39,178 nt of DNA from an uncultured Gammaproteobacteria bacterium. GTDB lineage: Bacteria; Pseudomonadota; Gammaproteobacteria; UBA6429; Thiohalophilaceae. The position numbers and the translations under genes are program-made. Numbering within the stretch: the first letter of the stretch is position 1; every line of letters begins with the position of its first letter. The notes under the pieces were generated by a model. That model was not told where the DNA came from, ran no database searches, and worked only from the letters and a program-made list of their open reading frames with translations. Where the stretch lies: the NCBI GenBank assembly GCA_913064945.1, contig CAJYAN010000019.1, forward strand, positions 1 through 39,178, in the 5' to 3' direction. Positions 1 to 8,000 of this stretch are shown one piece after another.

Positions 1-15
1 TGAAAGACTGGGATA

Positions 16-186
16 TCAACGTACACCCGGTATCCGACACTGCGAAACCTGGTTTCCATAGACAGAACATTTCCCCGTTTCAGTATCGAATGCCACTTTC
101 AACATTGCGTTGAGGGTGGCTAGTGTCCATTCACCTGCGGGATCAAGGAAGGTGCTGAAAAAGCACAGATCATTCTGTTGTAAAAA
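16..186 (-). pseudogene. possible C-terminal fragment of an unrecognised protein
   Basis: An open frame of 56 codons on the minus strand runs from a stop at 187-189 to a TGA at 16-18. Its translation looks protein-like (it contains FLDPAGEWTLAT and ends SQCRIPGVR), but it has no good start codon at its upstream end; the first ATG lies well inside. I do not recognise a family. It could be the decayed end of a cassette gene or chance coding. No ribosome binding site is visible. Confidence 0.2.
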
Positions 187-214
187 TCATCCAGGTTAAA
201 GAAATACTAAGTTT

Positions 215-416
215 ATGCCAGCAGTGCGGCACATGAAGCGATTGTTTTTGGTTGGCTTAAGATGGGTGTCTTATTTACTTCATCTCCTAGGGTGGTGATT
301 TTACCACCTATGTTGGTGTCCGGGTTTATTAGACCACTATAATGCCAGCAGTGCGGCACATGAGGCGATTGTTTTTGGTTGACTAAAGATGGGTGTCTTA
401 TTTACTTTTATCTCCA
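215..416. repeat. 73-bp direct repeat, two copies
   Basis: Two copies (about 215-287 and 342-416) begin with ATGCCAGCAGTGCGGCACATGA and continue to a TTATTTACTT tract; they are about 90% identical and offset by 127 bp. Both contain GATGGGTGTCTTATT, which resembles the segment just before the attC-like end at 485-502. The stretch 187-495 has no supportable gene. The repeats may be remnants of recombination sites downstream of the last cassette, but this is inference. Confidence 0.55.
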
Positions 417-429
417 GGGACGATCTCAT

Positions 430-502
430 TCACACCCAATTGAAGGTACTGAGTGCGGTTTTCAGGGATACAAATTGTGGGTGTCCTTATTATTCGTTAG
501 GC
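430..502 (-). other. degenerate or truncated attC-like site
   Basis: On the minus strand the seven bases GCCTAAC (496-502) follow the stop codon of the HEPN-motif gene directly, as expected for the start of an attC. An inner stem is visible between CACACCCAATT near 431 and AAATTGTGGGTG near 472. No matching GTTRRRY end is found on the far side, so the site looks truncated or decayed. The identical seven bases bound the intact attC at 1689-1805. Confidence 0.45.
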
Positions 503-508
503 AATTTT

Positions 509-1675
509 TTACCAATCCATGTCACCTGCACGATCATGCAGCCCTAATAGATAGTCAACAAAGCTCTCCATATCCTCTGTTGAGGCCATAGCATTTTTGT
601 ATGTGGCGTCTGACGCATAGGTAAGAATACTTGGCAGTGTACTTTTTATATACATCACCTCCGGAAAATCGTTTGACTCCCAATAGAACTGCATAAATTC
701 CTCAATTGCGCTTATTGCTTCTTCTTCTTGAAACTCAGTTCCGCTCTGCATTGAGAAACGAGAGCTTCCTTTCTGATGAGGCATAAGCAAAGGTACTGCT
801 CCTGCACCAGAGTGAATTTGAAAGGCCTCACCGTTTTTGCCAAACGCCCCATGAGCCATGTAGTTTCTTATTTGTCTTTTGATTGCAACCAATTTGTCAT
901 AGTGTGGCTTTACCGAATTGTGCTGAACATCAAGACAGGCTTTGAATTTTGATGCCCAATCTTTGTCTGCTAAATTTGCAACATCTTCGCCTGTTAATAA
1001 ATGACCTTTCAAAATTGCTGCATGGATAAACACATGCTCGGTAAAACTGTAAAAAGCATCAATTGCTGAAAGAGCCAACCATTCTGATTCCCTTTTCAGC
1101 TCATAATATGGCATACGAACACTCCAAGAATTCTCAGAATGTTGCGTCTTTATTCTTTCGTTCTTTCTAGAGATTGCTTCTTCTAACTTTTTCTTATGCT
1201 CATTTTCAAGGAATGAATATCTATCGTGCAATCTTAAGCTGTGGTTCAAAACATTCAATTTTGATTGTTTTGCTGCTTCATTTGCAATCCACTCGAAATA
1301 TGGCTGAGCTGCTTTTGCAGCTTTCTTTATCTTCTTTACAATCTCGTGGCATTCATCTTCCTGATTTTCCTTATCAGCAGCAAATAAACCCATCCCCATC
1401 TTTCTGTGCTCCAAAAGATAGGCTGTCCCGTTATAATCAATTGGTACTGACCATGCGACTTTTTCAAACTGGCCTAGGTTTTTATAACCGAGCAAATCCA
1501 CAAACAGAAAATAAACCAAATAATATGGAGGTAAGCTCCTCCCAGCATCTGTTCGGCTTGCAGTAAATAAGAAATCCTTCTCAGCCTTGGTGCCTCTATC
1601 TACCGCTGATACAACTGGGTCAAGAATTTCTTGTATTCGCTCCCTCAAGCTATCTATGTCATTTGGAAGATTCAT
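509..1675 (-). CDS. HEPN-motif protein of unknown function, integron cassette gene
   Basis: This 388-residue protein has no signal peptide or membrane segment and a charged, coiled-coil-prone middle (about 150-185). Residues 270-275 read RNYMAH, preceded by KRQI. That is the R-x4-H form, with Asn after Arg, typical of HEPN-fold proteins; many active HEPN proteins are RNases in toxin-antitoxin, abortive-infection or CRISPR systems. The rest of the sequence is not recognised, so nuclease activity is inferred from the motif only. The gene lies between an intact attC (1689-1805) and an attC-like end (496-502), which fits a promoterless integron cassette read on the minus strand. It follows a trypsin-like protease cassette in the same direction. 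Its ATG is preceded by a purine-rich AGAGA. A structural or housekeeping role cannot be excluded. Confidence 0.75.
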   Translation of the reverse strand: MNLPNDIDSLRERIQEILDPVVSAVDRGTKAEKDFLFTASRTDAGRSLPPYYLVYFLFVDLLGYKNLGQFEKVAWSVPIDYNGTAYLLEHRKMGMGLFAADKENQEDECHEIVKKIKKAAKAAQPYFEWIANEAAKQSKLNVLNHSLRLHDRYSFLENEHKKKLEEAISRKNERIKTQHSENSWSVRMPYYELKRESEWLALSAIDAFYSFTEHVFIHAAILKGHLLTGEDVANLADKDWASKFKACLDVQHNSVKPHYDKLVAIKRQIRNYMAHGAFGKNGEAFQIHSGAGAVPLLMPHQKGSSRFSMQSGTEFQEEEAISAIEEFMQFYWESNDFPEVMYIKSTLPSILTYASDATYKNAMASTEDMESFVDYLLGLHDRAGDMDW

Positions 1676-1688
1676 CGTCTCTTGTTAC

Positions 1689-1805
1689 GCCTAACGCCTA
1701 CATCAGCTGTTGCTAAAAGTGACGGTTTTTTGTGTGATAATGAGCGACAGCGAATTACACAAAAAAACGGCGCTTTTGGCAATCCGCTGGATGTTATTGT
1801 TAGGC
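1689..1805 (-). other. integron attC recombination site (59-base element)
   Basis: The site is bounded by GCCTAAC (1689-1695) and GTTAGGC (1799-1805), matching RYYYAAC and GTTRRRY. Between them lies a long imperfect palindrome. CATCAGC near 1701 pairs with GCTGGATG near 1786 with one extra G, as expected for an extrahelical base. TTGCTAAAAG near 1710 pairs with CTTTTGGCAA near 1773, and the T-rich TTTTTTGTGT pairs with ACACAAAAAAA. In the minus-strand orientation it follows the protease gene, whose TAA stop lies inside the first core site, and precedes the HEPN-motif gene. The 117-nt length is normal for chromosomal integrons. Confidence 0.88.
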
Positions 1806-2522
1806 ATGTTTTTCTGCCAAATTAATAACGCTCGACATAACGTTTGCACTAACAAAGTGACCAATTTGGCTGGAAGCAGTACCCCTTAAAAGCATACCTA
1901 CCAATAAAGGTAAAAGCACCTCTTCGCCTTCATGAATAATTTGCTTCATATAGAACACTGGGCTGCCACTTAGCCCGTCATAGTCATTTAGCTTTATTGA
2001 AGTAGAAAAGTTCAATTCATGGCAGTGTTGTGAGACACTTTTTCTATTATATATGGCCCTTAGGACACTTCTTGTATTTATAATTTTACAAGCATCGTAG
2101 TCGATAGAATTAGATTCGGCGGGGTAACCAATAACCCACAAGACATCATTTTGCTTTAGTTGATCTGCATCCATTATTCCTTTTTCTATATCCTGCGTGA
2201 TTAATGGAGCATCACCTGAGTTATCAAATTCGTGCAAATCGAGACGAAGTATAAATATATCTTTGTAATCCTCGTCATCGGAGACACCCTTACTAACTGT
2301 ATATTTTTCATTAAAGGGGATAGATATTCGTGACTTGTCAGATGGAAATATTCGTAAATCATCTGCACTTCCATCCATATTCTCAAGAACGTGAGAAGCC
2401 GTTACCCAATAGCTATTATGAGAATTGGAAAGCAGAATTGACGACCCTTTCCCCCAATATGAAAACTCAGAGTTTTTATTCTCATAAATAACTGGTCTGG
2501 AGATCTCTTCAAACAAACCCAT
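1800..2522 (-). CDS. trypsin-like serine protease, integron cassette gene
   Basis: This 240-residue protein is a predicted chymotrypsin-fold (S1-like) serine protease. The likely triad is His44 in WVTASHV, Asp88 in YKDIFIL and Ser185 in GLSGSPV. The length fits a single protease domain. There is no signal peptide, so it probably acts in the cytoplasm, unlike DegP-type relatives; no PDZ domain follows. Its TAA stop sits inside the core site of the downstream attC, and the ATG lies 7 nt after a GTTAGGC core (2530-2536), so it fills a cassette tightly. There is no clear Shine-Dalgarno sequence, common for cassette genes read from an upstream promoter. The next gene is a HEPN-motif protein. Cytoplasmic trypsin-like proteases occur in several phage-defence operons, but a defence role here is inference. 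Confidence 0.8.
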   Translation of the reverse strand: MGLFEEISRPVIYENKNSEFSYWGKGSSILLSNSHNSYWVTASHVLENMDGSADDLRIFPSDKSRISIPFNEKYTVSKGVSDDEDYKDIFILRLDLHEFDNSGDAPLITQDIEKGIMDADQLKQNDVLWVIGYPAESNSIDYDACKIINTRSVLRAIYNRKSVSQHCHELNFSTSIKLNDYDGLSGSPVFYMKQIIHEGEEVLLPLLVGMLLRGTASSQIGHFVSANVMSSVINLAEKHA

Positions 2523-2529
2523 TTTTTAT

Positions 2530-2614
2530 GCCTAACAGTATATTAGACAGAATGTAGATTATTAGACATTATGTCTATATGTGGTAATTTATGTCGATAT
2601 ATAAACTTTCCTGT
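2530..2614 (-). other. cassette-insertion boundary and AT-rich leader
   Basis: GTTAGGC on the minus strand (2530-2536) marks the upstream cassette boundary. Beyond it lies about 78 bp of very AT-rich DNA with repeated TAGACA/TGTCTA motifs, including the palindrome TAGACATTATGTCTA near 2566-2580. No second core site is found, so this is not a full attC. It could be an attI-like or secondary insertion site and may supply the promoter for the cassettes. No integrase gene is adjacent. Confidence 0.4.
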
Positions 2615-2989
2615 CTATATCTCGACATCCCCAATTTCTTCAACTCTATTTAATACACCAAGTTTTACCGCATCACGATAACGAATCTTCCAGCGTTTTT
2701 TCTCCGGTACCCACTGTCCATCAGCAAGTTTGACTTTCTGACGTAGTCCGGCCTCCTGATAATCGACTCGAATAAAAACATTACGATTCGGGTTTTGTTG
2801 TAAGGATGTTGGCGCTGATTGCTTTAACGGGACATAAAACCCTTCATCTACAACCAACTCTACTGTCGTGATGCGGCGCTTCTGCGTTCCATCACCTCGA
2901 TAGCGAACACAAATTAATTGGTCACCATATTTCGCCACTAGGCGTTTTGTGCCAGGTTCTCCCGGCTTCATTTTTTTGATGACATCCAT
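2615..2989 (-). CDS. conserved hypothetical protein, 124 aa
   Basis: This small, basic, soluble protein begins MDVIKKMKPGEPGTKRLV and has alternating beta-like segments (GDQLICVRYRGDG, TTVELVVDEG, FIRVDYQEAG), suggesting a compact beta-rich fold. I recall similar short proteins in other gammaproteobacteria, often next to mobile or accessory DNA, but no function is known to me. The start is supported by AAGGAA seven bases upstream of the ATG. It is separated from acs by a GC-rich inverted repeat and lies just upstream of the integron cassette boundary on the same strand, so its transcript could also drive the cassettes. There are no signal peptide, membrane segments or catalytic motifs. Confidence 0.75.
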   Translation of the reverse strand: MDVIKKMKPGEPGTKRLVAKYGDQLICVRYRGDGTQKRRITTVELVVDEGFYVPLKQSAPTSLQQNPNRNVFIRVDYQEAGLRQKVKLADGQWVPEKKRWKIRYRDAVKLGVLNRVEEIGDVEI

Positions 2990-3008
2990 GTCATTTCCTT
3001 TTTTATCT

Positions 3009-3035
3009 GGATTCCCGCCTCCGCGGGAATGACGT
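3009..3035. repeat. dispersed GGATTCCCGC...GCGGGAATGACG palindrome
   Basis: An 8-bp stem (ATTCCCGC/GCGGGAAT, 3011-3018 with 3023-3030) with a 4-base loop and flanking GG/GACG matches a palindromic element scattered through many proteobacterial genomes. It lies just past the acs stop and may act as a terminator, although no T-run follows directly. A related copy is at 19211-19246. Confidence 0.6.
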
Positions 3036-3042
3036 TAATGAT

Positions 3043-4995
3043 TTATTTATTCGCCCGGTTATGTACCAGGTCATCGACGACGGAGGGATCCGCCAGTGTC
3101 GAAGTGTCGCCCATGCTGCCAATTTCGTTCTCGGCGATCTTGCGCAGGATACGGCGCATGATCTTACCGGAGCGGGTCTTGGGCAGGCCGGGTGCCCATT
3201 GAATGACATCCGGTTTCGCAATGGGACCGATTTCTTTACGGCACATATCGATCAGTTCTTTTTTAAGTTCATCACTGGGTTCAATTCCCTTGACTAACGT
3301 CACGTAAGCATAAATCCCCTGGCCCTTGATGTCATGCGGATAACCGACCACGGCGGCTTCGGCGACGGCATCGTGCAGTACCAGCGCGCTTTCCACTTCG
3401 GCGGTACCCATGCGATGGCCGGAGACATTTAACACGTCGTCCATGCGGCCCGTGATCCAGTAGTAACCATCGGCATCACGCTTGGCGCCGTCGCCACTGA
3501 AGTAGTATCCGGGGTAGGTCTTGAAATAGGTATCTACAAAGCGCTGGTGATCACCATAGACGCTACGCATTTGTCCCGGCCATGAGCCGAGCATGACCAG
3601 TGCGCCGCTGGCTTCACCATTGCCTTCAATCAAGGTATTGGTGGTGGTATCAATAATGCCGGGGCGTACGCCAAAGAAGGGGCGTGTGGCGGACCCGGGT
3701 TTGAGTTTGGTCGCGCCGGGCAGGGGTGTAATTAAGTGACCACCGGTTTCGGTCTGCCACCAGGTATCGACAATCGGACAACGCTCGTCGCCGACGACCT
3801 TGTGATACCACTGCCAGGCTTCCGGGTTAATTGGTTCACCCACAGTGCCCAACAGGCGCAGGGATTTTCGTGACGTTGATTTCACTGGACCATCACCTTC
3901 ACGCATCAGGGCGCGAATGGCGGTCGGTGCGGTATAAAACACGGAGACCTTGTGCTTATCGACGACCTGCCAGAAACGCGAGGCATCGGGGTAGTTGGGC
4001 ACGCCTTCAAAAAACACCGTGGTATTGCCGTTGGCCAGCGGTCCATACAATAAATAGCTATGACCGGTGATCCAGCCAACATCGGCAGTACACCAGTAGA
4101 TATCGTTATCCTTCAGGTCAAAGACGTACTTGGTGGTCATGGCCGCGAACAGCAGGTAGCCGCCGGTGGTATGCAGGACACCCTTGGGTTTGCCGGTGGA
4201 ACCGGAGGTGTAGAGAATAAACAGCGGGTCTTCGGCATCCATTTGTTCGGGCGGACAATCGGCCGAGGCGGTGGCCATGACGTCGTGATACCAGACATCG
4301 CGATCGGCGTGCCAGTCAATCTTGCCGCCGGTACGCTTCACGGTCAGTACAGTATGCACATTAGGACAGTTGTTGACGGCCTCGTCGGTGTTGGCTTTGA
4401 GTGGCACGGCTTTGCCACCACGCACGCCTTCATCGGCGGTGATGACCACGCGACAGTCGGAATCGAGGATACGGTCTTTCAGGGATTCGGGCGAGAAGCC
4501 ACCGAAGACCACCGAGTGCACCGCACCGATACGGGTACAGGCCAGCATGGCGTAGCCGGCCTCCGGGATCATGGGCATGTAGATACAGACGCGGTCGCCT
4601 TTTTTGACGCCGCGGGCCTTCAGGACATTGGCCAGCTTGCTGACTTCCTGGTGTAATTCCTTGAAAGTGATTTTTTTGTCGTCGCTGGGGTTATCGCCTT
4701 CCCAGATAATGGCCACGTCGTCGCCGCGAGTGGCCAGGTGGCGGTCGATACAGTTTTCGCTGACATTCAGCTTACCGCCTGCAAACCACTTGATGTGCAG
4801 GTCCTTGGCATCGTAGCTCCAGTCCATAACCTTGTCCCAGGGTTTGGACCAGTCGAGAAATTTTTCCGCCTGCTCTGCCCAGAAACCCTCCGGGTCGTCG
4901 ACAGAGCGCTGGTACATGTCGGTGTATTGTGCGGCGGTAATATTGGCCTGGGCCGCAAAATCGGCGGGGATGTCATAGAGCTTTATATCAGACAT
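3043..4995 (-). CDS. acs: acetyl-CoA synthetase
   Basis: AMP-forming acetate-CoA ligase. It activates acetate with ATP to acetyl-AMP and transfers the acetyl group to CoA in the cytoplasm, feeding the TCA and glyoxylate routes. The 650 residues match the usual length. The ANL-superfamily P-loop [11 protein letters not shown] spans 262-272, an adenylation motif [10 protein letters not shown] lies near 420, [11 protein letters not shown] follows, and the C-terminal SGKIMRR carries the conserved catalytic lysine (K611) that is the classical acetylation site. The ATG has AGAGGAA about 8 bases upstream. The gene stands alone with a palindrome just beyond its stop. Nothing unusual is seen. Confidence 0.97.
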   Translation of the reverse strand: MSDIKLYDIPADFAAQANITAAQYTDMYQRSVDDPEGFWAEQAEKFLDWSKPWDKVMDWSYDAKDLHIKWFAGGKLNVSENCIDRHLATRGDDVAIIWEGDNPSDDKKITFKELHQEVSKLANVLKARGVKKGDRVCIYMPMIPEAGYAMLACTRIGAVHSVVFGGFSPESLKDRILDSDCRVVITADEGVRGGKAVPLKANTDEAVNNCPNVHTVLTVKRTGGKIDWHADRDVWYHDVMATASADCPPEQMDAEDPLFILYTSGSTGKPKGVLHTTGGYLLFAAMTTKYVFDLKDNDIYWCTADVGWITGHSYLLYGPLANGNTTVFFEGVPNYPDASRFWQVVDKHKVSVFYTAPTAIRALMREGDGPVKSTSRKSLRLLGTVGEPINPEAWQWYHKVVGDERCPIVDTWWQTETGGHLITPLPGATKLKPGSATRPFFGVRPGIIDTTTNTLIEGNGEASGALVMLGSWPGQMRSVYGDHQRFVDTYFKTYPGYYFSGDGAKRDADGYYWITGRMDDVLNVSGHRMGTAEVESALVLHDAVAEAAVVGYPHDIKGQGIYAYVTLVKGIEPSDELKKELIDMCRKEIGPIAKPDVIQWAPGLPKTRSGKIMRRILRKIAENEIGSMGDTSTLADPSVVDDLVHNRANK

Positions 4996-5218
4996 TTATT
5001 ATATTCCTCTGTTGCTTGAATGCTTAATTTATATGATCCGACGTCGGGAAAAAACCGTTTGTGGCGTCAAATTTTCTGCTAACTGATGTTCCGGGCAGAC
5101 ATCGACGTTGTTCTCAGAATGGATGGAGGTGAAATCATTCGTGTCGACGGCTGTGCCTGTGGTTTTTTGCCCGCAGGGGAGGCGTACGACCGGTTAAATT
5201 TTTTGTAAGGTGACGGAC

Positions 5219-5959
5219 TTATTCGGCCTCTAATTGTTTACGCTGGGCCTCGGTATGGTGAATATAGCGCTGGATATTGGCCTCGAAATCCGAGCTGATA
5301 CTGACAAAGCTACAGCCCATGCGCTGGCCTGCCCCCGGGTCGTCAAACTTGAGGGGTAGCTGGTTGCGAATCTCCAGGCTGACCTGTCCCTCACCAAATT
5401 CCGGCAGGGTGATGCGACAGTTCTGCAGCACGGTACCGGCGGCATCCTCCAGGTCAAAAAGATAGTCGGGGTCAGCCAGGGCAAGACCGCCAGAGCTAAG
5501 GTCGATGACGGTGTGGATCCGGGTTTCACCATTGTCATCGGTATAATGACACTCGATGGGAATACCCAGTGGAACGCGGACACGATAGAATTCACGGCGT
5601 TGTACCCAGAGCAGATCTTCGGGCAGAGGCACAGCAAATACCGGCTGACCTTTTAGCTTGGCCTTGATAATATTTTTGGCGTTAAATTGCGCGGTTATGC
5701 CGTGATGCTGTGTTTTAAAGACAATCCGCTCGGCATTGAGCAGTTTCTGATTGACCTTTTCATTGCTGCCATAATCCAGTACCAGGAGTTCTTTTTCCTT
5801 GAGGACATCAATGACGGCGGTGATCAACGAATCCTGACCGGCGTTAAAGTGGGCCGAAATGAGACACTTATCTTTGGCCAGCATGCGGAGTTTTTGAATG
5901 ATTTCGCCGCGACTGTGCAGCAAAAACTTCTCAGCATTTTCGATGTTATTATTTTGCAT
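5219..5959 (-). CDS. YcgR-like PilZ-domain c-di-GMP effector
   Basis: This 246-residue protein has an N-terminal YcgR-type beta domain (about 15-110) and a C-terminal PilZ domain. The c-di-GMP-binding signatures are present: QRREFYR near 119-125 (RxxxR) and DLSSGGLAL near 152-160 (D/N-x-S-x-x-G). Proteins of this architecture bind c-di-GMP and act as flagellar brakes or link the second messenger to surface behaviour. It ends a minus-strand run with a 147-residue hypothetical and a cNMP-fold protein, suggesting a signalling operon. A diguanylate cyclase occurs elsewhere in the window (27500-29197). No flagellar genes are nearby, so the downstream target is unknown. Confidence 0.88.
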   Translation of the reverse strand: MQNNNIENAEKFLLHSRGEIIQKLRMLAKDKCLISAHFNAGQDSLITAVIDVLKEKELLVLDYGSNEKVNQKLLNAERIVFKTQHHGITAQFNAKNIIKAKLKGQPVFAVPLPEDLLWVQRREFYRVRVPLGIPIECHYTDDNGETRIHTVIDLSSGGLALADPDYLFDLEDAAGTVLQNCRITLPEFGEGQVSLEIRNQLPLKFDDPGAGQRMGCSFVSISSDFEANIQRYIHHTEAQRKQLEAE

Positions 5960-5986
5960 ATCGGGTAAGAGCTTAAAGGTCCAGGC

Positions 5987-6430
5987 TTATTTTTGCCATA
6001 AAAATTTCCACCACGGTTGCCGTTTTTGTGCCGTGAAAATATTACGGTCAATGGCCACGGGTGCCTCATGCGAGAGTACCCAGCCAGGCAGCGGCGGGGG
6101 TAAATCCGAAATGCCACAGACCACGCCGAGGTTATTCGGGTCATAGATTTTAATGTAGCTTGGTTGATCGGGGTCGTCGGCGTAGACAATACCGCAATAG
6201 TCCTCGCCATGTTGTGCGCGCAACTGTTCTGCCAGCTGGTTGAGAAACCCCGGCCATGCCGATTTTTCCAGCGGCTGCGAGGGGACGGTGTCATCCAGTT
6301 TGTAGACATACCATTGCTGCGGGTCATTGCGTAGTTTGTCCCACAGGCGATCAAACTGTTCCCAGCGCAGCATATTAATAAAGGCACCTCGGAATTTTCG
6401 GTGGTAGGCGGTTTCAGGTATTGTCGTCAT
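5987..6430 (-). CDS. conserved hypothetical protein, 147 aa
   Basis: This soluble protein is rich in Trp and Pro. It opens MTTIPETAYHRKFRGAF and ends with WWKFLWQK. The middle (about 20-70) is helical and contains RWEQFDRLWDKL; the remainder looks beta-rich, ending in WVLSHEAPVAIDRN. No catalytic motif or signal peptide is visible and I do not recognise a named family. It lies 11 bp downstream of the cNMP-fold gene and 27 bp upstream of the PilZ gene on the same strand, so it is probably co-transcribed and may belong to the same regulatory unit. That role is inferred from position only. Confidence 0.75.
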   Translation of the reverse strand: MTTIPETAYHRKFRGAFINMLRWEQFDRLWDKLRNDPQQWYVYKLDDTVPSQPLEKSAWPGFLNQLAEQLRAQHGEDYCGIVYADDPDQPSYIKIYDPNNLGVVCGISDLPPPLPGWVLSHEAPVAIDRNIFTAQKRQPWWKFLWQK

Positions 6431-6441
6431 CGGTCATATAC

Positions 6442-6948
6442 TCAAAGATAGTCAATCAGCACACCGCTGGTCTGACGCAGGCGTGAACTAAGTTGCCAGG
6501 CCAGACGCCAGAGAAGTTTATTACCCAGTGACGGGTATTCATCACAAATACGTTGCAGGTTGGCCTTGGTTAACAGGACGATCTCGGCATCGGTGGCCGT
6601 CATGGCGCTGGCCGAGTGCGGGAAGTTGTCGACCACGGACATTTCGCCAATGGCGCTGCCTTCACGTATGGTGGCGAGCTTTTTCTTTTCAAAGCCCTGG
6701 CTCTCCTTAAGGATGTCCACCCGGCCCTGGGTGATGATACAGATATACGTGTCACGTTCTCCCTCTTTCATCAGCAGGGTGCCTCTGGGGGCACGGTAGG
6801 CGTGGACATACCTGGCCAGGGTCGTAATTTCGGCGTGGCTAAATTCATGGAACAGTACCGTGTCTTCCAGCATATTGCAGAGCGTGGCTTCAAAGCCACT
6901 CCCAATACCGATTTCTTCGAGTTGATTAAATTTATCGCTATTTACCAT
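6442..6948 (-). CDS. cyclic-nucleotide-binding-fold protein without DNA-binding domain
   Basis: This 168-residue protein is almost entirely one CRP-like cNMP-binding beta-roll (about 30-145) followed by a short helical tail; no helix-turn-helix follows. The fold is shown by LLMKEGERDTYICIITQGRVDI and the phosphate-cassette region GEMSVVDNFPHSASAM. In classical cAMP/cGMP binders this cassette ends R-S/T-A; here the Arg position is His (PHSA), so canonical nucleotide binding is doubtful. It may bind another ligand or serve as a protein-interaction module. It heads a minus-strand run with a small hypothetical and a PilZ protein, and lies downstream of gluQ with a 76-bp gap. Confidence 0.85.
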   Translation of the reverse strand: MVNSDKFNQLEEIGIGSGFEATLCNMLEDTVLFHEFSHAEITTLARYVHAYRAPRGTLLMKEGERDTYICIITQGRVDILKESQGFEKKKLATIREGSAIGEMSVVDNFPHSASAMTATDAEIVLLTKANLQRICDEYPSLGNKLLWRLAWQLSSRLRQTSGVLIDYL

Positions 6949-7024
6949 GCCTGACCAGTGGACACTCTTGTTTGTGATGTTATGGACTCTGTTTCGACGT
7001 CGGCATGAAAATATTGAGTTTTTC

Positions 7025-7963
7025 TTAGCCCTCCAGGGTAATCTGTCGACATCGCGGAATGCGTTCCAATTGCCAGTATTGTATCGCCCATTGCCACAAT
7101 TCCTGCAAGGTCGCGTCCTGCCGTAGGTCCGGGGGAGGATTTTGTCCCAGAAAGGCCAGGACCTGATAGAGGGTTTCGGTCACGGGGAGTTGCTCAATTG
7201 CGGTGGCATGTGTCTTTTTGCTTAGTTTTTCACCAAGTGTGTTACAGGCGAGCGGCAGGTGGGCATAGACCGGCGACGGTAAGGAGAGTAACTGCTGCAA
7301 GTGGATCTGGCGATACGTGGATTCAAGCAGGTCAGCGCCCCGCACGACCTCGGTAATCCCCTGAAGGGCATCGTCGACCGCTGTGGCCAGTTGATAGGCA
7401 AACAGGCCGTCAGCCCGTTTAACGACGAAGTCACCACACTCGGTTTCCATTGCCATCTGTTGTGGTCCCTGTAGCCGATCCTGAAATTGAATTACACGGT
7501 TATCGGTACGCACCCGCAGGCTACGCTCAGTCTGACCGGGGGCCAGGCCGTGACGACAAATGCCGGGATAGACATCCGGGTGCGCCGGGTCGAGGTGGGT
7601 GGCCAGCGAAGCGCGGCTACAGCCGCAGGGATAGACCAGTCCTTGCTGCCGTAACTGCCGTAGCATGTCCCGGTAGCGGGCTTGATGCTGGCTTTGATAA
7701 CTGACCTCGCCATCCCATTCAAAACCATATGTCTCCAGGTGACGCAGGATCTGCCCGGTGGCACCGGCCACCACGCGGGGCGGGTCAATATCATCGATGC
7801 GTAGCAGCCACTCGCCCTGTTGTTGGCGGGCCTGTAGATAGCTGCCGGTCGCGGCGATCAGCGAGCCAAAGTGCAGGGCACCGCTGGGGGAGGGGGCGAA
7901 GCGACCTTTGTAGTGACAGGGACTAGGCTCTAGGGACGAGGACCTAGGATTATTGTTATTCAT
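7025..7963 (-). CDS. gluQ: glutamyl-Q tRNA(Asp) synthetase
   Basis: A truncated glutamyl-tRNA synthetase paralogue that ligates glutamate onto queuosine at position 34 of tRNA-Asp. The class I signature region is FAPSPSGALHFGSL (about 22-35), and the KMSKS-equivalent is LGEKLSKKTHA. A zinc site is suggested by YPCGCS and YPGICRHG. The 312-residue length and lack of an anticodon-binding domain fit the family. The start is odd: residues 6-15 (PRSSSLEPSP) are encoded by four seven-base repeats (7921-7948), with 14 more perfect heptads upstream. No alternative start lies between the repeats and the core, and no clear Shine-Dalgarno precedes the ATG. queF, needed for queuosine, is also in the window. 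Confidence 0.95.
   Translation of the reverse strand: MNNNNPRSSSLEPSPCHYKGRFAPSPSGALHFGSLIAATGSYLQARQQQGEWLLRIDDIDPPRVVAGATGQILRHLETYGFEWDGEVSYQSQHQARYRDMLRQLRQQGLVYPCGCSRASLATHLDPAHPDVYPGICRHGLAPGQTERSLRVRTDNRVIQFQDRLQGPQQMAMETECGDFVVKRADGLFAYQLATAVDDALQGITEVVRGADLLESTYRQIHLQQLLSLPSPVYAHLPLACNTLGEKLSKKTHATAIEQLPVTETLYQVLAFLGQNPPPDLRQDATLQELWQWAIQYWQLERIPRCRQITLEG
7921..7948 (-). repeat. four imperfect heptad repeats inside the gluQ start region
   Basis: On the plus strand the units read GACTAGG, CTCTAGG, GACGAGG and ACCTAGG. They total 28 bp, not a multiple of three, and are translated within the first 15 codons of gluQ. Gain or loss of one unit would shift the reading frame. Confidence 0.75.
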
Positions 7964-8000
7964 AGTGAAGATATTTTACATTTCTGCATCGCATATACTG

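Noticed and set aside
5086-5208. 40-codon plus-strand frame between acs and the PilZ gene
   Set aside because: No ribosome binding site and no recognisable domain; its length is within chance.
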